A stretch of 64,000 nt of DNA from Pelodera strongyloides (taxonomy: Eukaryota; Nematoda; Chromadorea; Rhabditida; Rhabditidae), in assembly GCA_036852015.1 (NCBI GenBank), contig JAANDG010000059.1:347436-411435 (forward strand), given 5' to 3'. Made by a program: the position numbers and the translations under genes. Below are positions 1-13,470 of this stretch, in pieces. The notes beneath the pieces were generated by a model. The model saw only the letters and a list, made by a program, of their open reading frames with translations, was not told the DNA's origin and did no database searches. Positions within the stretch are counted from its first letter, which is position 1, and every line of letters begins with the position of its first letter.

Positions 1-721
1 CTGCACGTTCGTCTTCTTATTCATCTGGCCTTACAGTAAGCACCATTTTCATACATTTAGCCGTTTTAGTAACCGCCGGGTATCTATACGACAATACGAC
101 GATAATTACGATAATTAGCATCGCGACACATGTCCTGTGACCGAATTATATGTTACTTGACACTGACCTGACTTAATACGTTCCGCACCTTTACAGACCT
201 GTGCAACCCCTTCCGAGGTTCCCAGAAGAAGGCTGCCGTGGACGATCCTATTATGGAATACGTGATCAGAACCCTTGCCGCGGGAAAGACCAGAAAAGCT
301 AGGAACTTGAGGCGCGCAGCAAGAAGGGCAGCGAAGGGACTGAAAAAGAAGGGGAAGAAGACTGGTGCCAAGGTATGTATAAATGAACACTTAACAGTTC
401 AATAGAATTGAACTATTGAACTCATACGGTTCGTTCCCACATGATCACTAGTTCTCCTACTGAACTTCGCGGTTCACCATATATATATATATATATATAT
501 AGTACTGAACGCAGATGGGCAGCTCCTTGAGATGAATGAATTATTTTTAGAATAAGAAGAGGAAGACGTCCAAAGGAAAGGGAAAGAAGAGCACTGCAAA
601 GCCGCAGCCAGTGAAGACCCTTGCTCTTCCGAACGGAAAGGTTATCACCGCACGAAGAGGTCCTGGAGGAAAAGCTGGACGCGGACGTGGTGGCAGGATG
701 GGTCGTGGAGGACGGAAATAA
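1..721 (+). CDS. Lys/Arg-rich protein with a GR-rich tail, 3' end only
   Basis: The 5' part lies outside the window. I read exons 1-35 (donor GTAAGC, tentative), 197-372 (donor GTATGT) and 551-721 (stop TAA at 719-721), all in phase. The tentative first exon gives a hydrophobic stretch (CTFVFLFIWPY), then NLCNPFRGSQKK. The rest is dominated by Lys and Arg: KARNLRRAARRAAKGLKKKG, then NKKRKTSKGKGKKS, then the tail GPGGKAGRGRGGRMGRGGRK. Such tails are typical of nucleic-acid-binding or arginine-methylated proteins. I do not recognise the family. The coding evidence is the clean phase of the last two exons and the strong composition. The gene converges on the minus-strand gene that ends at 2456. 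Confidence 0.6.
479..501. repeat. AT dinucleotide repeat
   Basis: About eleven AT units in the last intron of the basic-protein gene. Confidence 0.95.
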
Positions 722-2455
722 GGTACGACCATTGGATAAGAACATATTCTCACCATTGCACTTTTAAGCGTAAATATGTACTTACATTTTGAATAGGAAC
801 AGTTAGTCTCTTAGCTTCTACATTACAGTGACACAGCTCAACATTCACCTTTTATAGGTTTAGAGATTGCAGGTAGGAAAGAGTTGCTTCCAATTAAGAG
901 TGATACAATTGTTTGTTTTAGGAGCTGGTTGGCTGCGTGAGGGAGAGCTGTGCTCGACTATCAAGCGTGTCTACATTGGAACGATCTGCTATCTAAGTAA
1001 GGCCTAGTAATGAATACGCCCTCCTACTTCCTACCGTCTATTATTCTGTTAATGTAGTACGTCCATTGTCGATCCGTTGAATCTTGTTGTAAAGTACTGA
1101 ATGGCAAGTTGCCGAGCACATTTGCCCTTAATCTGAATCTACGAAATCTGCGTTGATCCATTGGCTGGTTGGAGTGGTCAGCACTCGCTTCTATTGTTCA
1201 CCCTTTTGTAGTTTCTGTGTATCAATTTATTTGTGTCTATCGATGTTGCCGATCAGACATTGGCAGGAGACTTAAGTTTGTTTCCTATGTAAACAAGTTT
1301 GTTGTTGAGCACACTGCTAATCTAAGTGTGCCATAGTGTGCTAATTGGTAGACCGTAGTTATTATTTACTGTAGAATTGTAGTTGTTCTATATACAAGAA
1401 AACAGTGGCCTTATATTGATTGATTCGAAAGAGGTCCGTTGGTTCCGTAATACTGCAGATGTGTTGCAGTTATGATGTTAATTATTACTGTTTATTATTA
1501 TAAGTGTTTCTATTCTAGTAGTTGAAGATCGTGGCTACTTATTATTGTGTAATGTGTAATATGATAAAAGGGTTTTCCAATTCTAGTAGTTGAAGATCAC
1601 TAGCTGACTGCGCGGTGAAGCATTACCTATATGTAAATGAAAGTTAAAAACGTTCAAGGCTTGAAAAAACATACCACAAGTATATTGTTCGCACTTATTT
1701 GCTAATAGCTCCAGTTACAAAAAGTTGCGACTCTATTTCTGTTTCATAAAATCGCTTGAAGGTCGAAAGTACGATTAACGGTAGAAAGAATACAGGAAAC
1801 AAAATACAGTTAGACTTGTGCTTAGTATGCAAAGGGCAGCGGCAAAAGTTTGCACCGTACCGTAGGACATACAAAGTTACAAACAAAAGCTTACTGTAGG
1901 ACACGAATTACTATCAATTCAAACGTGAGCCATGAATAAACAAAAAATCTTACCGTAAATCATGCACAAATTCCAATATTTCAAGGTAAGAAGAGGAAAA
2001 ACCACTCCAGTAAACACACTAATAAAATAACACACAAACAAGAATTTATTAAAAACAAAATTGAATGGCATCAATGCATAAAAACAAATCGATCTATAAG
2101 TCAGTTAGCCTGCACAAAGGCTTAGAAATGTCCATGTTTCAACTTTCTAAGAATCAAATTTTCTAGACAATGCCAACAACGCAATATAGTATGCTTAATA
2201 ACTGATATTCTCCTATAAGATACATAATAGGTTAAAGTGGTCAGAGGTCAGGTTCAGGTACGGGGATATCCTAATATACTATACGCACTATGTTCTCTGG
2301 TCTCTGGCCCGTGGTAAGCATATGCAAATACATACTAACGACGTAACACGCCTAAAATACATATATGAAACATTTGACAATCTGCTTACAGAATACAGAA
2401 TAATATCAGATTGCACAACTGTACAATCAAACAAATACATAAACACCGGTTCTAT
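722..2455. other. Convergent intergenic region and 3' UTRs
   Basis: The stretch lies between the stop of the plus-strand basic protein and the stop of the minus-strand gene. One exon-like block at 921-998 has acceptor TTTTAG, donor GTAAGG, and ends in an in-frame TAA. It may be a 3' UTR exon or an alternative last exon. Nothing else coding is supported. Confidence 0.4.
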
Positions 2456-5269
2456 TTAAATACTTAAATAGTCTACACAACGTCCAATTCCTGTCCTTAC
2501 TAGTAGCCACGATGTGCCGATAGGAGAACTCGGCTCAGAAATCAGATCCAGAGACATTGGCTGAAACACGAAAATATTAGTGACAGTGAGCAGTGATAGC
2601 AAAATATGATAGTTTACTATAATACCCTTAAATTATAAACATAAGGAAATTGGATTGCAAAACAAAACTACACTAGTTTCCATGTGTGATTTTTATACAC
2701 GTTCCTAACTGCTCGAGGAAGAAACAACGAAAATCAGATGGAGAAAGCTCGAGCTTAGACAAAGGAATTGCCTAAAGCAAGCCAAAGCAATTGAAAATAA
2801 ATGTAAAATTGTAAAGCATTGTTCTATTTAGTTACTCAACTAAACACACTCTAAATAAAGCGTGGTTGGTAATTATAACAATTCAAAATTTATAAGCTTT
2901 GGTAAAACACGTGATTGTTACACGTCGCACAAAAATTGTTCAAATAAAATCAAAACAACCCATACATAACTAACACTTACGCATAGGTTCTGATCTAAAC
3001 TCGCAAAAACATGAAAGGATGAAAGGTGAAATATTACCTGAATGACACAAAGGCTGCACGGCAGAGAACGACATTGACTGTGTAAATGGGAGAGGCACGA
3101 TCACAATTCGATTCTTATATGCAACCTTGTAACCTGTAATAATTAAATATACAATTACGCACGCGAAAACAAGCAAGAACATAACCGAGCTCACTAAAGC
3201 AATTTACAAACTGTTGTAATTGTTGTGAAGAAAAGGGCGCAATTTTATATTTCATGGAAACACCAAACAATCTAACAAGCAGAGAATACATTACACATTG
3301 ATTATTAGAATTCCATAAATAATATTAAATATAAATATAAAATAAATACCCACCTGACATAAAACAAAACAGTCCGCGTGTGGCGGGCGTGTGCTCATGT
3401 TGACAGTAGGACGGTACTGTTTCAGTTCGTCCAAATATAATCGGTCCTTGTTCTGGAATGTAACAGTGCATTTCAATTTCAAAACAAAAATGTTGCCACG
3501 CACGATTCATAAAAGACAGTTGAGGTTTAGTTAGGCTTTTAGACAATGTCCACCAAAGTTATATCCCTAGGTTGTAAAGAGCACGAGTATTTATTAATTC
3601 ACATTCAATATTCCAATAATAGAAGAAACAATCAGCGTTACGCGTTATGCCAAATATAGGATAATTGGTGTTTAATTATTGACCTTTTATTCCGTAAAAG
3701 AGTGCATACTCATACTATAATACAAACAAAACAAAAAAAACACCTGCCCTGGCCTGGTAGCTCTCCAAAGTTCACTAGTACCGTTAGCTTTAGTTGTTTG
3801 ATAACGGGGCAAGGCAAGGTACGGTATTAATTGCACACATTATTTATACAAAAATTCTACCTGAAACATCTTGCGAGTAGCTTCGTAGCTTCACGTCGAT
3901 ATAGCGATAAGTGATTCCTTCGACATCCAAGACTCACCAGCACCAAGCGATTGCCGCAGAGAGAATGGTCGACCTGAATAATAAATATTATTTGAAAACA
4001 AAAAACAATTTGCATTATAAACTTCAGTGAACACAAAACTACATAGTACTGTGTGTGTGCAAACGAGACACACGTCAAAAAAATCATGAAAGCCGATAGC
4101 AGGCATTATAATTCAGCTATTTTCACTTGGCTTGGCCTTGGCGAGATAACAAACACCGTATTTTACACATTTTACAGTGGCAGGCTGGCTCAAATGTTGT
4201 GTGACTGAACCTAGCACGACCAGCCCGTACGTAAATATACGAAACTATGGCTAGCTAACATAACATAAATAACCATAACCATCTATAATAACGAAGTTTT
4301 TTTAAGAAGACATGCCAAGCAAAAACAAAATAAAAAATCAATACGTCAAAACTCCCTGAGCTAAAGGAACTGCTTATTAAGCAAACACCAAGACAGGGAT
4401 ACTGCAAAATAAGTTAAAAAGCACGTGAGCGGAGGACATACTGCCAACCTAGAGCGATAAAGACATGAAATATATGCATAAACTACCTTGCTTACCTGCA
4501 CTCTTAGTTCAGTTTGATTGTTTGATCCACAGCAACGCTGGACTGGAACTTGGCCACATGAATCATGTCATCAAATTGATCAAATGAACTATCACTGGTT
4601 CAGGGCGCCTCTCAGAATCGATAGTAGCCTAAAAGATGCTTTATAATGAAATATATAATCAACAGCCAATTTAACAGCATAAATAACACAGGGATTAGAT
4701 AAAAATACGTGAATAAAGGCTCAACGTAAACAGCGCACGAACGCACTAGCTCTAGCCTAGCCTAGCTCAAACATCTGTTTATCTATACCGGCACCATCGT
4801 GTGAATCATAGTCATAATAAGAGAATATTCATTAGTTCCACCGTTCCACGATTACTAGTAAGTATGAGTAATTATACGACACAAACGCCGTCGCAAATGT
4901 GTAGGAAAAGACTCACCACACCAGTCAAAAGGAAACTACAGAGTAATATCAGATTTGGAATAAATAAAAACTTAGCACACCACATACATCAACTGTACGA
5001 GGCTCCAACGAGCTAGGTTGAGAAAAGTGTCTGGTTTGCGTGAAAGTACTTTTAACTGGCGCACAGCCGAGCAAATTCGTTTGACCTCTTACCTCTACTT
5101 ATATTGTAACAATGTAACAACTGGACCCTGGACTTCGTCACTGTCACAACGTAGCGCACTCGATTAGTCGGCGAGAGCGGAAGCCGGTAGGTCGTATTAA
5201 CGCGGGAAAATTCTAAAAAAGCACTATATCCCTCGCCTCTACACGATGACATACCTATGCCCAAACCAT
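2456..5269 (-). CDS. Candidate C-terminal exon cluster of the large minus-strand gene
   Basis: Seven phase-compatible blocks read on the minus strand: 5093-5269, 4496-4542, 3938-3973, 3354-3452, 3038-3125, 2981-2994 and 2456-2560, with stop TAA at 2456-2458. The longest pieces contain DGLGIGMSSCRGEGY, NKDRLYLDELKQYRPTVNMS and VAYKNRIVIVPLPF. Each block has AG before it and GT after it, and phases agree throughout. The 47- and 14-nt exons are weakly supported. No family is recognisable with certainty. If this is the end of the Tudor-containing gene, a BRCT-like fold would be expected here as in 53BP1/HSR-9. The segment ADCFVLCQVAYKNRIVIVPL has the alternating hydrophobic look of such a fold but no diagnostic Trp. 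It could also be a separate small gene. Confidence 0.35.
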
Positions 5270-7697
5270 CTGCAATGAAAACTCATTAAATATTGTGAGT
5301 AAAACACAGATTGCCTCAAGTACAACAGGTTTGGTTGACATTCAACCCCATACGACTATTTTCGCACATCAGAAAGGGCTAATTGTCAACATTCTAACTC
5401 TAAACCATATAAATAATTTCTCAAAAACAATCAATAAACAAAAAACGTAATCCAAACCAAATCGCGAAAAACCGACCGAAAAAATTTAAAATCCTAAAAA
5501 AATGTTTATTTGTGAACAAGTACTGTAATATAGTGTACAGTACACCCGTGCTAACGAAACCCTGGAGCGCGCGGTTTAGATTGCTTGGTTAAAATTCAAC
5601 CAAAGTCAACGAGTGCTGAAAGGGACCACCATTTTCAGAAAAAAGCAAAAAGAAATACTGGAATTTCTGCTCCTACTCATTTTGTACAATACTAGCTATA
5701 TTACGCAAACCTCCTGTAAAATGGCCATGCACCGCAAACAACATTTTTTTCGATATTACAAACGAGAGAACTTATGGATGCAAGAACTTCGTTGTAGGGA
5801 TGCGGAGTCAATAATGACCCACTGTGTTTATTTTGGGATACTCTTCCCAGCCTGCTTCTTCCTTTCTATTGTCGAATTTGAATTAAACGCATCACTATGA
5901 GAGCTACAAGATACTACGATATAAACTAAACACTTTCGTTCTCTTCTGTCATTCTCATTCTTGTATTTTGATGGTCTGGACGCCCAAGTATGTCGGATAC
6001 GTTTCAAGGCAAACATAAGGCAACCGGGAAAATGCAAGTCTGCTTCGTCCCAGTAACTGAACTTGAATCTACACAGGAAAACGAAATAATTGCCGAAACC
6101 ACAGAACTAAACTGCCGTCGGTCATCCGTCCCCAAATGGTTTTCGCAGATTGGCTTGATGACTGGTTCACGACAATTTGGTGACCAGTTGATGACTGTTT
6201 TCGACGTAAATTGGTCACCTAATGACCAGTCTTTTCCACATTACGGATTTTGGCTGTAAATGAAAAATGTGGATTTGGTCACGCTGAAAATCATTTGCGA
6301 AAATTCATAAAATTACCACATCAAATACGAATAACAGTTAAAAAAATTTTTTATTACTTTCTTTTATTAATATAATAAGGCCCCTGGTTTAAAAAGTGAC
6401 GAAGAAAGGCGGGAGTGGGAAGCGTCAACGTCTACGTGCGGTTGCGTTGCAGATACTCGAGCTGGAATTTATGTTAATTTACTAGACATTTGATCAGGGA
6501 AAAATTAAAAAGAATGGTAGTTCCCATAGAATGGTGAACTCCTAACACGAAGCACTCTTCCCTATCGCAGATAGGTCTAAGACGCAACGCGCCCATTCTT
6601 CTAGTTCTGCGCCTATTTGGCACACCCAGCGCCGCGCACCACCCGCGTTCGTCAGTGTTAGAAGCAATGTTTGGAGCCACCTACTGTATACGTTTCTTAA
6701 TAAGCCCAATTCTGGACCAACGATGGTTTACAATGTTTCTTCTTTCCACCTTTTCACCCTAACGGTTTTCATCTGTCAGCTTTCAGGGCTGCAAGGAGGC
6801 TTAGGCTTAGGGCCTAAACATAGCCGACGCCTAAACCTTGCCGATGTCTAAACCTTGCCTAAGCCTGAGCCTTGCCTAAACCGTCTCTGAATCCTGTAAA
6901 ATCTTGTACCTGTTGACTAATACTGCGGGGAATCGCAGTACCACTTCCACACGGACGATCGTCAGTTTGGAATTCGGAGTAGTGTTCGGATTCCTCTTCA
7001 ATTCTAAAAGAAAAGCTGAACTCTCCTTCTCCCTCTCTTTCTCCATGATATTTCTCTACCCTCTCGCTCTCTCTCGCTCCCTTTCTCTCTAGCCCGTCTC
7101 TCCCTTTAACTCTCTCGCCCCCCTACCTTCTCTCTCCCTCTCTCTCTCCTCTCTTCTCTCTACGGTCTCTGAACTTTTCAAAAGCAGTATACCTGTGAAG
7201 CTCATACTTCTGCTGTTTATTGTCGTTGTCGTCGCGCACCACATCGGAACCTGAGAAACATCGATTTTAGGAAATTTTGCAACCTTTATCAAACAGAACT
7301 ATAGAACATCTTAATTGTAATTTGCAATAGAATTAAATTTCATTGTCGATTGAATATATTTGCCCAGCGAACGTTTCGTTGAAGCCCTTTTGGAATTTTT
7401 AGACGCTCCAAGGACGGCGCATGCACAGGAAACGGAATAATTGCCGAAACCGCAAAAAAACCGTCGTAGGCCCATAAAGAAATGGTATTTACCAACAAAC
7501 CATCTGGTGACTGATTCGTGACTGGATCGTGGCCACTTGGCCACCCGTTGATGAGGTTTTCGGTGAAACTTAGTCACCACATGTTTACGAAGACGGCAAC
7601 AAATGGCCCCTCCAAAAAAAAACAGTGAACCGTCACCAAATATGTTAGCGAATTTCCTATGCAGCATACTTTGCTGCTACTAAACAAATAGTCTCAC
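5270..7697. other. Probable intron, with diverged repeat copies and pyrimidine tract
   Basis: No exon here joins both flanking clusters convincingly. It holds two related direct copies near 6079-6190 and 7431-7510 that share the motif AATAATTGCCGAAACC, a CT-rich tract at about 7020-7170, and CCTAAACCTTGCC-type short repeats at 6800-6890. Confidence 0.4.
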
Positions 7698-9925
7698 CTG
7701 ACTGATTGTTATCCAAGTAAAAACTATCACTCAGTGAGCCCGTTGTATCCAGAGGAGAGCCAGAGCCTAGCGACGATTGAGGACTAAACATGAAACGAAT
7801 TATCCAATAGATGCTCAGGAGCTCTGCCGAACAAGTCATAAACCCATGTTAAAACTGTGTTTCCACCCTTGAATAAAGGTGCACGCTCTTGAAGCGTAAA
7901 AAGAAAAAAATATTACGTAGCTCTAGATCCGTTTACAACATCCGAATCCGAGGAACCAACTTAAAGACTCTTAGAGGAAAACTTCACACCCACTAAGGTA
8001 ATTCATGACTTATGACCAAGTTGATCGGGGAAGCAGTTCGTACCCTATTTCATAGTTTTGTTGGGAACTTCGGTAGCCTATCTAACATCTCATCAATTTC
8101 CCCGATACCTCCCAAAGGTATGTAACTACACAATTCCGATAATTATTTCATTAAACCACAACCAGTTACAGCACTTCAATAGTACGTCGTACGACAACTA
8201 CCATACCTTCCCAAACTCCCACTGGCCGAGTCAGACCCGATCTTCTTCGCAACTGGGATGGGGACTTGTACCCTGTCTCGTGTCTGCGTCGGTCGATCAT
8301 TCGTGGGCAGTCTTAGTCTTTCAGGCCTTTCCATTCGAGACCCATTTGGTGCCGGAGGAGGACCGTAAGAGGGTGCTGGGACCTAAGATAAAGATTAAAG
8401 ATAAAGTGTCATTTGGTATGTCTACAGAAGCCGGGAGTTAATCCAGCTTCCCGTCCCCTGTTGGCCAATCTACTCTGGAAACCAGCAAAGTTCAGCTAGA
8501 ACATTTTAGTTACTTTTCTAGCCGTAGGCCTCAAGCCTACGTCTAGAAGAGCAGGTACGATGCCATTGGCGTATGGTGGTTATTGAATTGGCACGCTGTA
8601 GTTTCTTACTATCCTTTATCTCTCCGAATTCAGTACGTAGAAAACTGGAAAAATTGTGCTCACTTGAAAATCGGGAGGCGCAGCGGGAATCGTCAAGTTG
8701 TACGATGAATGATAACATCGTTGAACTTTCACATCGCACGGTTGCGCCATTGAGGTCTAAAGTAGAGAAAACACTAAAAGTAAGACGGTTTGAAGAAATC
8801 AGTATGGAGTATTCATTTCCAGCTTGTCACAATTCAACTTAATCTGTTACTTGACTGGACTACAATCCAATTTTTTTTTCCTTAGCTTATCACCAGGCCC
8901 TCGTCAGCTGCGTTCCAGACGGCGTATGAAACCACATTTCAAGGAAAACCTAGTACCTAATGACCCTAAGCTAATAAAGTGTTATCTAAAGGTCTCACCC
9001 GATCAATCGATACCAGATCCGGGGATTCCGTATGTTCATCGTCTTCAGGAATAGTCGCACAACTTTTCGTCGTCCCTCCTTCGAATGATGTCACCCGACT
9101 ATCGGGAGTACCAAGGAGAGGCACGGCTGGTGGATGAACTAAATATAAAATAATATTAAACATATTTCAGTCTCTAACTCTGTGCTGATTTCTGCGTGGG
9201 TCTCGGACATGAAATACACGGTCTGCAGGCCCGCTCTGCTCTATGTTGGCTTTTAAAGGGGAGTGACACGTCATTGTGGTACCCTTATGTGCATTTGCAA
9301 CACACAGTGACACAAAATGTGCACAAAAACACGGGAATATCTCACAAATGACGTGTTGGACCGCTTGAAACTTTAACTTACATCGTCCCGAACTTCCCAG
9401 AGGCACGATTAGCGTTTTCCCCGCTTGTGGACGTCGTGGGGGTGGTGGTGAAGTTGTTGATGCTGATAGATAAGGCTGAGAAGAGGATGGGTGGTCCGAT
9501 GTTGGAAACCGATTCTAGAAATCAATCAATCAATAAAACAATAAATTATTTGTGTACTGTATTTTTTCGTTAGAGAGAGGGACAGAGAAAAATATGCAAC
9601 CTCAGTTACTGTGTGAAATATTAACAAAAACAAAGAACATTTTTTCACCGTGTCATGTACAGTAGCACTTTTGGTACGGATTTCAGACGAACTTCTACGC
9701 AGCTTGATACATGAATAAGGTGCTAATAACTTACACGACATAGAAATCTTTTTCGATCTACAGTAGAGTCAGATCACGTCTACAGTAGAACCAGTATGAA
9801 ACATAGGGAACTCTTACCGTAGCACTTTGAGGTACCGATTCCACTGGGGTTGACGGGGTCAATATTAGAGGAGTCAGTGAGTCGAATTCGTCCAGACGGG
9901 CCAACATCAACGCGAAGAGGCCTTT
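7698..9925 (-). CDS. Ser/Pro-rich middle exons of the large minus-strand gene
   Basis: Exon-like blocks on the minus strand are 9818-9925, 9382-9514, 8999-9138, 8664-8756, 8207-8384 and 7698-7783. The first three join in phase: KGLFALMLARLDEFDS, then a Ser/Pro-rich stretch ending KTLIVPLGSSGR, then HPPAVPLLGTPDSR through an acidic part with IPEDDEHTESPDL. The last three also join in phase if 8664-8756 is read as LNGATVRCESSTMLSFIVQL. That reading leaves the junction between 8999 and 8756 unresolved: an extra exon or another splice site is needed. Composition is that of a disordered linker, as expected between the domains of a large chromatin adaptor. No catalytic motif is visible. Membership in the Tudor-containing gene is inferred from strand, order and style only. 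Confidence 0.45.
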
Positions 9926-10619
9926 CTGAAGTTCCAAGTTTACTTAAGCTATTGTAGTTTGTAGTCTGAGTCTGAGGTCGGGTTCACAAATTTAAAGCCG
10001 TATGACGCCAATTTTGAAACGTATGTTGGACGTTTCAAAAACTGACCGTGTGGCAGGTGAACTCACTTGCATAAAAGACGAACGTCAAATTAAGAACCTA
10101 AACTGGTCAAAATAGTGATCATGATCAATTCAGGAAACCCCTTACTATGCTGGTAACTTGTGATGATATCTAATTTCCGACTACGATAGGTAGATCAGTA
10201 TACTACCTTATTTTCCATAGATTTATCATAAATTAAATTAATTCAGGATGGCTTGTCTATGGCTCAGCCTCAGCCATCGCCCTTCTATGAAAAGCAATGA
10301 TGTTCGATGTTGAGAGAGAGGGAGAGAGAGAGCAAAACGCTTACTAAGAATCTTTTCCTACAGTACTTAATCGTTACCGCCAGCATCTTTCCTACAGTAC
10401 TTAATCCTTCTCCTACTTAGAACATACTATTTATTATGAGTCCTTTTATAATCTCTAATTCAAGGATGACTTGTCTACGTCTCAGCCATCCCCTTCCATG
10501 AACGGTAATGATGTTCCGTATTTCATTGTGAAAGAGAGAAAGAAAGTGAACAACGCGGCAATCGAATTTCTACGCACACCGCTTAGTTCCCATATACTCA
10601 AAAGTCGACCCTTTTACAG

Positions 10620-10811
10620 AGTTACGAGATAATTCCGATGAGAGACGGAGAGAGAGAGAGAGAGATAAATCAGAGAGAAAGAGAGAGAGAGAGAGTGAGA
10701 AAGCACACAGAGAGAGGGATACTGAGATACACACAGAAGCTAGAACAGAAAGATACATAGTTTAGATGAGGTGACTCATAGATAGAAAGAGAGAGAAAGA
10801 GAGAACGAGAG

Positions 10812-10842
<31 letters not shown>

Positions 10843-10900
10843 GAGAATGAGGAGAGAAACAGAGAAACAGAGAAAGAGAGCGAGAGAGAGAGAGATCCGC
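10620..10900. repeat. GAGA-rich tract
   Basis: Imperfect GA repeats with a few interruptions in the long intron of the Tudor-containing gene. They give spurious Ser/Leu open frames on the minus strand. Confidence 0.9.
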
Positions 10901-11523
10901 AAATGGAAAGATAGACGAGAATCAGATTCCTGGTTTTGATAAGTTCAAAGCGCTTTACTCAAAATTGCCCACCAAGAGTTAACGACATCGACTCAAATAA
11001 AATGTTGTGTGTCACGAACCAATTAACCGTCTGTGACGCCAACAATTTTCGAACACTTTCAGTCTGGTTAATTAATTAACTAAAGCCCAAATAATCGAAA
11101 ACAAGGCAATTGAAATTACCTACCAGAAAGAAAAAGCTAGAAAATAGAGTCCCTGTGGTATAACTAAACAACGCTGGGGAATATGTCGCAGAATGATTTA
11201 TTGCGAAACTTTGGCGTTCTCACTTTCTTAAGCCTATGGCTTAGGGAGCAGTGTTTAGGGCTTAGGGAGCTCTCAAAGTGCGTTTTGGCGTTCTTACGTT
11301 ACATTAGCTTCGCGACGGCGACAGAGCGTACCAGCGTAGTCTAATCCATGTTGTCAAAAGCGATTGTTCTGTTGTTCTATGTATTATATGTGCAATATGT
11401 TCCATTCAGGAAATACACATAATAGGCACAGAAATTTGCATAAGCACATAGCATCACAGTGGTCCGTAAACATGTCAATTAAAAGTACAGTCAGATCCAC
11501 CCAACAACGTCTTACTGACCCTT

Positions 11524-11599
11524 TTAAAGCAAACAATCGGCCGGTCTGCAAGTATGTACTTGAGAAGCGTTTCAAAAACCGGCCGCTATTTCGCTTTAA
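11524..11599. mobile_element. Short TTAAAGC inverted-repeat element
   Basis: It begins TTAAAGCAAACAATCGGCCG and ends CCGGCCGCTATTTCGCTTTAA. It belongs to the TTAAAGCGAAATACC family and shares its right-hand TTAA (11596-11599) with the next element. Confidence 0.7.
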
Positions 11600-11785
11600 A
11601 GGGATCGGTTCACCTTAAATTGTGTCTGTTTTTTTTTGTTTCTTTATTTTCTATAAGGGGTAATAAAAATTTGGAATACAAAAAGTAGTGTTCAATTTCA
11701 ATACTCACGAAGATATTATTATCCCTTATAGAAAATAAAGGAACAAAAAAAACAGACACAATTTAAGGTGAACTGATCCCTTTAA
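11596..11785. mobile_element. TTAAAGGGATCGG inverted-repeat MITE, copy 1
   Basis: 190 bp with long inverted arms starting TTAAAGGGATCGGTTCACCT. A longer relative is at 35964-36319. It lies in the long intron of the Tudor-containing gene. Confidence 0.9.
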
Positions 11786-12585
11786 CACGAAATTAACAGT
11801 AGTACCTTGCAAATCGTCTCCTTATGTGCTCCATCCTTACTGTGTTTGGAACGGCCCGCACAGCAGAGTAACATGAGGATCGCACTCTGAAATCTACAAT
11901 AATTAATTTTCATTAAACTTGTACAGTTTCCAAATTTAGTGTTTAGATCAATTAATTGACTAAAAAAACAGAGCGCAAGCAAAACTGTCAAACATACGCC
12001 GAAAATTTACCAACACTTCAAGGAAAAGCTTGCGAGGCTAACTATAAAGGAAATCGTGAAACAGGTGTAGAAAGGGAAACTAAATTTAGTAAAAATCCGA
12101 ATTTGGTAGTTAGCTTCGAACGAATGGCGTGCGAAATCGAGCGCTGCAATCTAAGGGCGGGGAGGCTTCTGCTTGGTAGAGGGATCAAATGTCTGAAGAG
12201 TGGGGTTGGGGTGATTCTCCCCTGGGGATACTTAGACACTGGGAAAGTAAGGAGGGAGAGGGAGATGGGGAGTGAAGAGGAAGAGAGAGGAACCGTGACT
12301 CTTCATCCTAATATAGAAAAAAGGATGAATGAAATGATCACTGGGGAATTGACACACAAACTGCAATGTGGCATTTTGAATATGTGCACTTTTTTTAGTT
12401 TGTTACTTTGGATTACAAGGTGAAAACTTTAGGTATGCATTGAGTAAGCCGCTGATACGCCAATTCCACGCGAACTATGGTGCGCTGCTGGCGCACCCTC
12501 AATTTTCTGGGGTGACTGTTCCATACAATTACTTGCCACGCAAGGGGTACGCGGCTTGCTCTTGGCCAACGGACCTATGCTGGTT

Positions 12586-12686
12586 TTATGATTAGAGAGA
12601 ATATATACTAGGCTAGACTTTATGATTAGAGAGAATATATACTAGGCTAGACTTTATGATTAGAGAGAATATATACTAGGCTAGAC
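12586..12686. repeat. 34-bp tandem repeat, three copies
   Basis: Three virtually identical units of TTTATGATTAGAGAGAATAT followed by ATACTAGGCTAGAC. Confidence 0.95.
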
Positions 12687-13289
12687 ATGCGAAAAAATCA
12701 TCCGCCTACCTTACTTCCGTCTGTTGCACGTCGTTTATGGGAGTAAGAAATGGCTCTTCGGCGATATTTATAAGCGCTATATATGTATTTATGAGGACAG
12801 TCAAAGAAATGGGGATATAAGATAGAATACACGACAAGTCAGGAAAATAAAACTAAATAAATATTCTCGCAAGTACAAGCGCTGGCAAAGGATATTTATG
12901 AGAACCTAAGCCTAAGGCCTAAAGGAGGATTATGCATGTATTGTTGGGTAGGAGGAGTTGTTCTAACTAAGACGTAAACTATCTCCAGAACCTAAAAACT
13001 TTGAACACTAGTGACTACAACACAAATCTATCAAAAGTCGGATGACTACAACACAAATCTAACAAAATTACTAAGGAAACTCTTTTGTCAATTTGATAAT
13101 AATTATTTATTTCACTACCATCATTAGCAAATAAGCACACAAGAAAGACGTTTACCGGTTTCTGGCCCATAACGGGATCTCAACAAAAATTTTCACACCT
13201 TACAGATCAAACGGATGGATAAATCTAGCTGCAAGTGTCAATCATAGATCAATCCTAATACTTATGTAAAAAATCAAAAGAAAAGGTAA

Positions 13290-13470
13290 TTACACAATTG
13301 TTCAAAAACTGACTCGCAAAGATAATTACAAAATTGTTCACTGACTCGCGAAGATAATTACACAATTGCTCAAAGACTGACTCACACAGATAATTACGAT
13401 TGCTCATAAATTGACTAACAAGGATAATTACACAATTGCTCAAAAACTGACTCACAAAGAAAATTACACA
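13290..13470. repeat. 36-bp tandem repeat, about five copies
   Basis: Imperfect units containing AATTACACAATTGTTCAAAA and ACTGACTCGCAAAG. Frames that cross it are artefacts of the repeat. Confidence 0.85.

Noticed and set aside
5613..5900. 95-codon plus-strand frame with hydrophobic segments
   Set aside because: No splice context, no family resemblance, and it lies opposite a probable intron.
6790..6890. TTAGGC-type interstitial telomere repeat
   Set aside because: There are only two clean TTAGGC units; the rest is a degenerate CCTAAACCTTG repeat.
10570..10758. Ser/Leu-repeat open frame on the minus strand
   Set aside because: It is produced by the GAGA tract and has no coding features.
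13290..13470. Possible CRISPR-like array
   Set aside because: Units are directly tandem without unique spacers, and the genome is eukaryotic.
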